From contig DATKEC010000085.1 in NCBI GenBank assembly GCA_035544575.1, positions 1 to 28,365 of the forward strand: a DNA stretch of 28,365 bases. The letters are read 5' to 3'. The position numbers were made by a program, and so were the translations under genes. Shown one piece after another: positions 22,552 to 28,365 of this stretch. The notes below the pieces were generated by a model. That model did not search any database. It worked only from the letters and a program-made list of their open reading frames with translations, and had not been told where the DNA came from. The stretch comes from DATHWB01 sp035544575. Its GTDB lineage: Bacteria; Actinomycetota; Acidimicrobiia; Spongiisociales; ZC4RG35. Position 1 is the first letter of the stretch. Each line of letters opens with the position of its first letter.

Positions 22552-23740
22552 CGACGCCTCGATCCCGCAGAGCCGACAAGCGCTCCTCGCTGATCCCGAG
22601 TTCGCCGCCCAACACCGCGTCGGTGTCCGCGCCGAGGCGACGCCCCGTCCACCGGATCGACCCGGGTGTCTCCGACATCCCGAAGAGCACGTTCTGCATC
22701 TTGATTCGGCCCAAGTCCTCGTCGGCGACCTCGGTGATCATGTCGGTTTCCTGCACGTGGATGTCAGCCATCAACTCGGAGACGTCGTACACCGGCGCAA
22801 CCGCGGCGTCTGCCGCAGTGAAGGCGGCGATGACCTCATCGCGGTCACGTGCCAGGATCCATTCGCCGACGTGACCATCGAGTTCCGCCGCGTGCTCTGC
22901 GCGCCCCCGCCCCGTCCGGAACCAGGGTTCATCGATGACCTCGGGATGACCGACGAGCGTCAGCACGCGCTCGGCCACACTCGTGGCGCTCGTGGAGACG
23001 GCCACCCATCGCTGGTCGCGGGTGAGGTAGGTGTTGCGCGGGGCGTTGTTCACCGAACCGTTCCCGATCCGACGCTGGATGAATCCAAGCTGGTCGAACC
23101 AGGTGGGCTGGGGACCGAGTGCTGCGACGAGTGGCGCCAGGATGTTGACGTCGATCACCTGTCCGCGGCCGTCCCCGACCTCGCGGTGGAAGAGCGCCAT
23201 CATCACCGCCGACACGGCGGCCATCGCCGCGATGCTGTCGGCGAGTCCGAACGGCGGGAGCGTGGGAGGCCCGTCGGGTTGGCCCGTGATCTCGGCGAAA
23301 CCGCTCATGGCCTCGGCGAGGGTTCCGAAGCCGGGTCGGTCCCGGTACGGCCCGGTCTGTCCGAAGCCGGTGATGCGGGCCAGGATCAGCCCCGGGTTGG
23401 CTTCTCGCAGCGTCTCGTATCCGAGCCCCCAGCCCTCGAGACGCCCGGGACGGAAGTTCTCGATGACGACGTCTGCCGTCGCCACGAGATCGAGGAAGAT
23501 CGACGCACCTTCGGGGTCGCCGAGGTAGAGCCCAACCGTGCGCTTGTTGCGGGCCATCATCTTCCACCACAGCGCGACCCCGTCCTTGGCGTATCCGTGG
23601 CTCCGCATCCCGTCGCCCACGCGGGGATGTTCGATCTTGATGACGTCGGCCCCGAAGTCACCCAGGATCTGACTTGCCAGCGGTCCGGCGATGATGGTTG
23701 ACACGTCGAGGACGCGCACGCCTTCCAATGGCCCGGTCAT
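22544..23740 (-). CDS. Class III (CaiB/BaiF family) CoA-transferase
   Basis: A 398-aa family III CoA-transferase. Features: PLEGVRVLDVSTIIAGPLASQILGDFGADVIKIEHP at the N-terminus (typical of the family), NKRTVGLYLGDPEG, ADVVIENFRPGRLEGWGLGYE, ARITGFGQTGPY, and GLADSIAAMAAVSAVMMALFHR with Asp168 at the place of the catalytic aspartate that forms the mixed anhydride. Length is normal. It starts at ATG 23740 in a 4-nt ATGA overlap with the cyclase gene. Known relatives move CoA from succinyl-CoA, acetyl-CoA or another acyl-CoA to a carboxylate (formate/oxalate, mesaconate, succinate/itaconate, carnitine). Here the acceptor is probably the acid produced by the cyclase and PrpD proteins of the same operon. 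Specificity cannot be assigned. Confidence 0.93.
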   Translation of the reverse strand: MTGPLEGVRVLDVSTIIAGPLASQILGDFGADVIKIEHPRVGDGMRSHGYAKDGVALWWKMMARNKRTVGLYLGDPEGASIFLDLVATADVVIENFRPGRLEGWGLGYETLREANPGLILARITGFGQTGPYRDRPGFGTLAEAMSGFAEITGQPDGPPTLPPFGLADSIAAMAAVSAVMMALFHREVGDGRGQVIDVNILAPLVAALGPQPTWFDQLGFIQRRIGNGSVNNAPRNTYLTRDQRWVAVSTSATSVAERVLTLVGHPEVIDEPWFRTGRGRAEHAAELDGHVGEWILARDRDEVIAAFTAADAAVAPVYDVSELMADIHVQETDMITEVADEDLGRIKMQNVLFGMSETPGSIRWTGRRLGADTDAVLGGELGISEERLSALRDRGVVG

Positions 23741-24552
23741 CGCGGGAGCAGGGCGAGAGGACGGACGGGTGAGCCGGTGCCACCCCGGATCTTGAGGGGG
23801 GCGAGGACGAAGCCGAACTCGTGGACACCGGTGGCTGCGAGTGCTCGCAAGTCCATCACCTCGATGATGTTGATACCCGATTCCACCAGGAGTACCCGGT
23901 GGACGGGAAGGGTCGAGTGGCCCGCTCCGGGGCGGATCACTTCGAATGCGATCGTTTCACCGCCGACCACACGCACCCGTCTCTCCGCCAGCCATTCCGC
24001 GGCTTGCACTCCGGGTCCGGGGGTCCCGGTCTCACCACCGCCGAAGCCCGTGCTCGGCCAGTAGGTGGACCATCCGGTGCGGACGAGAGCCGCATCGCCG
24101 TCACGGACCTCGACACCACCAGCCTGCTCGGCCCGAGCCAGGTCGTCCGCGGTGACCTCGTATCCCGGCGCCAGCACATCGGTGTCGTGGAGCGACGCCA
24201 CGTCCAGCAGCACTCCCCGACCGACCATCGGCAGGAACTCGTCGATTCCCAGACGCGACAGACCGGCGTTGCTCTGTATCGAACGGGCCTCACCACCACC
24301 GAAGACATGGCCTTCCTGGGACACGTGTCCGATGGCGTCCAGGTGCGTGCCGACGTGTCCTCCGGTGACGATGATCTCGTTGGCTGCGGACCCTCCGTCG
24401 GATCGGATGACGTCACCGTGACGACGGATCAACGCCATCTGGAAGGGAGGATGGTTGGGTGATGTGGGCATCCCGACGTGCATCTCATGGGCGAGATCGA
24501 CCACCTCGACGTCCCATCGAGACGCCATTGCGGGCGAGGTGTCAACGGTCAT
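23737..24552 (-). CDS. Cyclase family metal-dependent hydrolase, canonical motif
   Basis: A 271-aa cyclase-family protein with the complete metal signature H66-V-G-T-H70-L-D72-A-I-G-H76, preceded by VVDLAHEMHVGMPTSPNHPPF. Later segments GRGVLLDVASLHDTDVL, AALVRTGWSTYW and GPGVQAAEWLAERRVRVVGGET are typical of kynurenine formamidase/isatin hydrolase relatives. ATG 24552 overlaps the upstream PrpD stop by 4 nt (ATGA), and its own stop overlaps the CoA-transferase start the same way, so it is an integral operon member. It should hydrolyse an N-acyl, lactam or lactone bond with Mn or Zn, or catalyse a related dehydration. Unlike the cyclase at 8224-9189 it keeps both histidines of the HxGTH core, and the two are not close paralogues. 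Confidence 0.9.
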   Translation of the reverse strand: MTVDTSPAMASRWDVEVVDLAHEMHVGMPTSPNHPPFQMALIRRHGDVIRSDGGSAANEIIVTGGHVGTHLDAIGHVSQEGHVFGGGEARSIQSNAGLSRLGIDEFLPMVGRGVLLDVASLHDTDVLAPGYEVTADDLARAEQAGGVEVRDGDAALVRTGWSTYWPSTGFGGGETGTPGPGVQAAEWLAERRVRVVGGETIAFEVIRPGAGHSTLPVHRVLLVESGINIIEVMDLRALAATGVHEFGFVLAPLKIRGGTGSPVRPLALLPR

Positions 24553-25916
24553 TGCACCGGCCTCGTGTCATTGCGGGCGAGGTCCATCACCTCGGTCAGG
24601 TCCTCCAGTTCGTCTACCCGACCGAGCAACGAGGCGAGGCGATCGGCCCTCTCCGCGTCGAGGACCCTCGTCGCGCAAGTGATGTACTTGGTCATCCGCT
24701 GGTCTTCGGTCAACGGGACTCCGGGCATACCCGTGAGGGCATCGACTCGTTCGGTGAGTTCGGTCCCGTCGGCGAGGCGCACCACGACTTCGGTGTGGAG
24801 GTCGAGGAACTCTTTCGAGATCTGGGGATCGAACTCGATGGCCATCTTCGGGAGCATGGCTTCGACATCGGCGGCAAACCGGCGCTGATCCGTGAACGAG
24901 TCGATGGTCACGCTGCCGTCGAGCAGCGCCACCGCCGTGGCGTACTGCAGGGAGAACTTCCCGTCGAGTCCCGAGAGCGGATGCGGACGGTCGACGTAAT
25001 GCAACTCGGGAAAGCGGATCGTCACCGATGCGACATCGTCGATCGAGAATCCGGCCCGCGAGCGGATTGCCAGGGCGGCGTCGATCGGTCGGTGTGTGAA
25101 GTAGTTGGAAGGGTGCTTCTTGAACCCAACGCCGGGTTCGACCATCCAGAGCGGATCGGCGAAGTCGTCGACCAGCAAGCGCGGTGCCTGTTCTGCCCCG
25201 AGCAGCGTGTCGAAATAGCCCTGCGGCCCGAATACGTCGCGGGCTCCGGTCAATCCGCGGGCGGCGAGAAGGACAGATTCGAGACCCAGCCGGGCGGCGT
25301 TTCCCGAATGGGTCGCCTTGGTCATCGTTCCCGTGTTCAGACTGAGGCTGCCCAGCCTCGACCCGGCGATACCGAAAGCCATCAGCGACTCCTCGTGATC
25401 GAGGTCGAGCAGCTTGATCGCGGCGGCCACTGCACCCATCAGTCCGGTCGTTCCGGGCTTGTGGAACCCGCGGCCGGTGTGCAAGCCGGTGCTGGCGAGT
25501 CGGAGACGAGCCTGCACCTCGAAGGCCACGGCCAGCGCAGTCACGCACTGGCGACCAGCAAGACCGTGGTGCTCCGCCAAGGCCAGGATGACGGGCAGCG
25601 TCGGCGACGTCGGGTGGTTGAGCGGGTACCAACAGTTGTCGAAGTCGAGCGCGTGGGCCATGGTCCCGTTTGCGAACGCCGCTTCTGTCATCGACGTCTT
25701 GAATGCGCCTGCGATGACCGACGCCTGCGGCGCTCCGGCCATCTCCCGGGCGTAGTCGCGGATGATGGCGCCGAGGCCGAGCGGCTCTGTCGCGCCGGCG
25801 AGTATCACGGCTACGCCGTCGAGAAACACATGGCGTGCGGTGTCGAGAGCCTGTGGTCCCAGATCGTCGAAGTCGAACTCGCGGATCTTCGACACGAGTT
25901 CGTCAGTGATGGTCAT
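24549..25916 (-). CDS. MmgE/PrpD family protein, copy 2
   Basis: A 455-aa MmgE/PrpD protein, first gene of the five-gene operon. The active-site strand reads AHALDFDNCWYPLNHPTSPTL (about 87-107). Compared with copy 1 (HSLDYDDTH) and with cis-aconitate decarboxylase (DFDDTW as I recall it), the first Asp and the later His remain, but DDT has become DNC. Further motifs are KATHSGNAARLGLESVLLAARGLTG and GFKKHPSNYFTHRPIDAALAI. The frame begins at ATG 25934. The ATG at 25916 (the second of a Met-Met pair) follows AAGGAG at a better distance and is preferred; 25919 is equally plausible. A GntR-like palindrome lies about 25-35 bp upstream. It probably acts on a different substrate or step from copy 1. 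Confidence 0.9.
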   Translation of the reverse strand: MTITDELVSKIREFDFDDLGPQALDTARHVFLDGVAVILAGATEPLGLGAIIRDYAREMAGAPQASVIAGAFKTSMTEAAFANGTMAHALDFDNCWYPLNHPTSPTLPVILALAEHHGLAGRQCVTALAVAFEVQARLRLASTGLHTGRGFHKPGTTGLMGAVAAAIKLLDLDHEESLMAFGIAGSRLGSLSLNTGTMTKATHSGNAARLGLESVLLAARGLTGARDVFGPQGYFDTLLGAEQAPRLLVDDFADPLWMVEPGVGFKKHPSNYFTHRPIDAALAIRSRAGFSIDDVASVTIRFPELHYVDRPHPLSGLDGKFSLQYATAVALLDGSVTIDSFTDQRRFAADVEAMLPKMAIEFDPQISKEFLDLHTEVVVRLADGTELTERVDALTGMPGVPLTEDQRMTKYITCATRVLDAERADRLASLLGRVDELEDLTEVMDLARNDTRPVQ

Positions 25917-25939
25917 CATGCTCCTTCGAGCCATTCATA

Positions 25940-25950
25940 TTGTCCGACAA
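25940..25950. promoter_or_regulatory. GntR/FadR-like operator TTGTC-C-GACAA
   Basis: Perfect 11-bp palindrome fitting the FadR-subfamily GntR consensus TNGTNNNACNA. It lies 24-34 bp upstream of the PrpD copy 2 start, overlapping the likely -10/leader region on the minus strand. A sister site is at 26097-26107. Confidence 0.6.
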
Positions 25951-26096
25951 CGGTACCAAGAGTGTCTGTGGAGGTGTTCGTCCTGGCGAAAGCGGGATTG
26001 GGGCGATCGAGGCGGCAGAACTTGAGTACACTCCGTCGACCAGGACAGACGCACTGTGCGGGCACCGTCGCCGCTACCACATCTCGCTTCGCCAGG

Positions 26097-26107
26097 ATGT
26101 CGGACAT
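26097..26107. promoter_or_regulatory. GntR/FadR-like operator ATGTC-G-GACAT
   Basis: Perfect 11-bp palindrome sharing the core TGTC-N-GACA with 25940-25950, in the same 244-bp divergent region but on the TSUP side, 53-63 bp upstream of its start. It fits the GntR half-site GT-NNN-AC. The two sites are 157 bp apart, centre to centre. No GntR gene is in the window. Confidence 0.55.
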
Positions 26108-26160
26108 TCCGGACCGATCGCCCACAGAGTACATCGCAGGAACCAGGAGGGTCGCCCGCC

Positions 26161-26895
26161 GTGGAGGTTTGGCAGATAGTGGTGCTGGCGATCGGGGGAC
26201 TGGTCGCGGGCGCGATCAACTCGATCGCCGGTGGAGCGTCGCTCCTCACGGTTCCGCTGCTGGTCATCGCCGGCGTTCCGGGAAATGCCGCCAACGGAAC
26301 GAATCGGCTTGGCGTGATCACCGCGTCGGCGACCGCATCTCTCGAGTTCAGACGCAAGGGCGTGGGAGACTCGCGCCGCGTCTGGAAGGTGTTGACGCCG
26401 GTCGTCGCGGGTTCGCTGGCGGGATCCCTCCTCGTCAGCCAACTCTCGGATGCCACCTTCGAGCGGATCTTCGGCATCCTGATGGTCCCAATCCTCATCC
26501 TGTCCGTTCGCAAACCGAAACAGCAGCTGGCGGAGGACAGCTGGCCCTTGTGGCTCACGATCGCCGTCTTCTTCGGCATCGGCATGTACGGGGGTGCGTT
26601 CCAGGCGGGGATCGGCCTGCTGATCATCGTGGCGCTGTCTCGCAGCGGACTCGACCTGGTGACGGCCAACTCCGTCAAAGTCCTGGTCAATCTCGCGGTT
26701 TCCCTGGTCGCCCTTCCCGTGTTCGTCTCCCAAGGTTTCTTCGACCTCGCGCCGGCGGTGGCACTTGCGGCCGGATTCGCGGCCGGGGGTGCGATCGGGG
26801 CGAACGTGTCTGTCCGCGGCGGTGAGCGCGTGATCCGTCCCGTGATGATTGCGGCGGTACTCGCTTTCTCCGGACGTCTGCTCGGGCTCTACTGA
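26161..26895 (+). CDS. TSUP family (TauE/SafE-type) permease
   Basis: A 244-aa membrane protein with about eight hydrophobic segments in two similar halves. Each half has a family signature: GAINSIAGGASLLTVPLL near residue 17 and YGGAFQAGIGLLIIVAL near 143, with NAANGTNRLGV and LVTANSVKVLVNL following. TSUP proteins move sulfite, sulfoacetate, sulfolactate, thiosulfate or small organic acids. The frame is open from 26056, but GTG 26161 follows AGGAGGG by 9 nt and begins the first membrane helix at once, so that start is chosen. It is divergent from the five-gene operon across two matching palindromes and is followed 1 nt after its stop by an MFS gene. Import or export of the operon's substrate or product is the natural inference. 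Confidence 0.9.
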   Translation: MEVWQIVVLAIGGLVAGAINSIAGGASLLTVPLLVIAGVPGNAANGTNRLGVITASATASLEFRRKGVGDSRRVWKVLTPVVAGSLAGSLLVSQLSDATFERIFGILMVPILILSVRKPKQQLAEDSWPLWLTIAVFFGIGMYGGAFQAGIGLLIIVALSRSGLDLVTANSVKVLVNLAVSLVALPVFVSQGFFDLAPAVALAAGFAAGGAIGANVSVRGGERVIRPVMIAAVLAFSGRLLGLY

Positions 26896-26896
26896 A

Positions 26897-28144
26897 GTGT
26901 GGCCGCGCCGTCCCCGTCACCGCCGACTCCGACGAGCGACAGCGCCTGCGGACGTCACGAACGATCCGCCGCCCGCAGGACCTTTCAAACTCAGTTCGTT
27001 GACCGTCGGCGTCTTCCTGCCTCACTCGATCGTGGCGATCGGTCTCGGCGCGACGACCCCGATGATCGCTCTGTTGGCAGTCGATCTCGGGGCGTCAGTG
27101 CCCACCGCCGGCCTGATCGTCGGTCTCTTTGGCGTTGGAGCATTTCTCGCCGATCTCCCCGGGGGGATCCTCGCCTCCAAGCTCGGCGACCGAAGGACCA
27201 TGATCCTTGCGACTGCCACGATGGGACTCGCCTCCCTGGCCGTGGCCACTCGGCCCTCACTACTCGTCTTCGCCGCTCTCGTTGCAGTGATGGGAGCTTC
27301 CACGGCGCTCTTCGCCCTGGGGAGACTCACTCACGCGACCGAGATGTCACCGATCGGCCATCGCGGTCGAGTCATGTCGACCATCGGCGGGACTCAACGG
27401 ATCGGACATCTCGTCGGGCCGGCACTCGGCGGGCTCACGGTCGTGCCGTTCGGACTGAGCGGGCCATTCATGGTCCATGCCCTCATGGCGTTCGCGGCGT
27501 GCGCCGCGGTCTTCGTCAGCCCCGACTCCCCCGGAGTTCGCCCACTCCACATCGAGCGGCCGACGCTCGGGCGCGTCTTTCGGGATCATCGACGTACGTT
27601 CGCCACCGCGGGAGTCGCGGTGGTTGCGATTCAGATCGTCCGGAGTTCCCGTCAGGCAGTGGTTCCGCTGTGGGGTAGCCACGTCGGTCTCGGTCCGAGC
27701 CAGATCGCCCTTCTCTTCTCCCTGTCGGCGGCCATGGAGGTCCTGATGTTCTATCCAGTCGGGAAGCTGATGGATCGCAAGGGGCGCAAGTTCGCGGCGA
27801 TACCTTCTCTCGTTCTGATGTCTCTGAGCATGGCCGCCATCCCTCTCACATTCAGCGCGTTCACCCTCGGTGCGGTGGTCTCGGTGCTCGGGTTCGCCAA
27901 CGGCATGAGCACCGGGATCAACATGACGTTGAGCTCGGATCTGTCCCCGAGTCTCGGGCGGAGCGTGTTCTTCGGGATGTGGAGAATGCTCACCGACGTC
28001 GGCACCGCCGGGGGACCAGCTCTCGTGGCGCTGGGCGCATCGATCGCCGGCCTGGGTCTCGCTCCGCCGATGGTCGCAGCCGTCGGAGCAGGCGGGGCGC
28101 TGCTCCTCTGGCGTGGAGTGCCCGAGACACTGGAAAGAGACTGA
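26897..28144 (+). CDS. MFS transporter, second copy
   Basis: A 415-aa major facilitator with about twelve hydrophobic segments. Seen are GVFLPHSIVAIGLGATTPMIA (first helix), the loop 2-3 motif as ADLPGGILASKLGDRRTMI, GRLTHATEMSPIGHRGRVMS, and in the second half YPVGKLMDRKGRKFAAIPSL, which repeats the loop motif. The start is uncertain: the frame is open from 26849, and GTG 26897 lies 1 nt after the TSUP stop, giving a basic, proline-rich 37-residue N-terminus, but no good ribosome site is visible, so it may depend on translational coupling. It resembles multidrug or organic-acid facilitators and is unlike the MFS_3 protein at 4704-6032. The substrate is unknown; co-transcription with the TSUP gene suggests a related compound. 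Confidence 0.87.
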   Translation: MWPRRPRHRRLRRATAPADVTNDPPPAGPFKLSSLTVGVFLPHSIVAIGLGATTPMIALLAVDLGASVPTAGLIVGLFGVGAFLADLPGGILASKLGDRRTMILATATMGLASLAVATRPSLLVFAALVAVMGASTALFALGRLTHATEMSPIGHRGRVMSTIGGTQRIGHLVGPALGGLTVVPFGLSGPFMVHALMAFAACAAVFVSPDSPGVRPLHIERPTLGRVFRDHRRTFATAGVAVVAIQIVRSSRQAVVPLWGSHVGLGPSQIALLFSLSAAMEVLMFYPVGKLMDRKGRKFAAIPSLVLMSLSMAAIPLTFSAFTLGAVVSVLGFANGMSTGINMTLSSDLSPSLGRSVFFGMWRMLTDVGTAGGPALVALGASIAGLGLAPPMVAAVGAGGALLLWRGVPETLERD

Positions 28145-28185
28145 CGGAGAGCCTCGAGAGGTGTTCGTGAGAAAGGAGAAACAGC

Positions 28186-28365
28186 GTGGAACGCCAGCCT
28201 GAGCCGTGGAATCGGGTGATCAACCTCGACGACACAACCGGCCGTCAAGCCCTCGAAGGCCACCCGGGCATCACCGCGCACCGGTTCGTGTCCGGGCCTG
28301 ACCAGGGAACCCGATGGCTTCTCGTGACACTCAACCTGATCGCGCCCGGGGGTGGGATCGATCCG
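28186..28365 (+). CDS. N-terminal part of a probable cupin-domain protein, cut by the window edge
   Basis: A GTG at 28186 preceded by AAAGGAG at 6-7 nt opens a frame that runs 60 codons to the window end without a stop. It begins MERQPEPWNRVINLDD and ends LVTLNLIAPGGGIDP. A hydrophobic strand followed by PGGGI-P is how the first metal-binding motif of cupins usually begins, with His expected just past the edge. The gene lies 41 nt after the MFS gene on the same strand, so it probably belongs to the TSUP-MFS operon. The cupin call rests on this short piece and is tentative; that a gene starts here is better supported. Confidence 0.6.
   Translation, partial: MERQPEPWNRVINLDDTTGRQALEGHPGITAHRFVSGPDQGTRWLLVTLNLIAPGGGIDP

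Noticed and set aside
22259..23701. 480-codon plus-strand frame opposite the CoA-transferase
   Set aside because: Antisense to a complete class III CoA-transferase; no domain or ribosome site.
24459..26825. 788-codon open frame on the plus strand opposite the PrpD/cyclase genes
   Set aside because: It is antisense to well-conserved proteins with clear family motifs, has an Arg/Gly/His-rich translation without recognisable domains, and reflects high third-position GC. It also runs into the TSUP gene in the wrong frame.
1..28365. Mobile element, CRISPR array, tRNA or rRNA gene
   Set aside because: No transposase, integrase or phage-like protein, no regularly spaced repeat array and no RNA-gene signature was seen. 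The only tandem repeat is the short coding one at 1588-1623.

Overview
The window is GC-rich bacterial DNA that codes almost throughout. Start codons are often GTG, with a few TTG, and GGAGG-type ribosome sites and 4-11 nt stop/start overlaps are common. The first gene encodes a lipoprotein with a low-complexity G/T/D linker, a style frequent in Actinomycetota. I therefore suggest an actinobacterium, possibly Acidimicrobiia; this is inference from composition and style, as there is no rRNA or marker gene. I see no tRNA, rRNA, CRISPR array, insertion sequence, integrase or phage gene.

Layout. (1) 1-6 kb: a family 5 ABC solute-binding lipoprotein, a maleate-isomerase/arylmalonate-decarboxylase-like protein, a divergent LVIVD-repeat protein, then a hydantoin-racemase-like protein coupled to an MFS exporter. 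(2) 6-9.2 kb: an Ldh2-type dehydrogenase divergent from an IclR regulator, and a cyclase-family hydrolase. (3) 9.3-13.6 kb: a four-gene plus-strand operon: ThDP enzyme, isocitrate/isopropylmalate/tartrate-type dehydrogenase, second maleate-isomerase-like protein, small crotonase. (4) 13.6-20.2 kb: mmsA divergent from a class V aminotransferase, an acyl-CoA dehydrogenase, and an orphan molybdenum hydroxylase large subunit. (5) 20.2-25.9 kb: a tight minus-strand five-gene operon, read as MmgE/PrpD, cyclase, class III CoA-transferase, HpcH/CitE-type CoA-ester lyase, MmgE/PrpD. (6) 25.9-28.4 kb: divergent TSUP permease, MFS transporter and the start of a probable cupin protein.

The whole looks like a catabolic island for small (di)carboxylic or hydroxy/oxo acids. 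The five-gene operon has the parts for a CoA-dependent route: rearrangement, hydration or decarboxylation by PrpD-type proteins, CoA activation, then retro-aldol/Claisen cleavage. Its logic resembles itaconate/citramalate catabolism, but the composition is different. Enzyme families recur in pairs (two PrpD, two cyclases, two maleate-isomerase-like, two MFS), so related substrates are probably handled in parallel.

The most unusual features are these. Three Asp/Glu-racemase-superfamily proteins have all lost the family's catalytic cysteines. The five-gene operon is bounded by two different PrpD paralogues and shares its control region with a transporter operon through two matching TGTC-N-GACA palindromes. 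A GAGACA/TGTCTC palindrome recurs in two divergent promoter regions about 12 kb apart. At three convergent junctions a strong hairpin is built into the end of the plus-strand gene.
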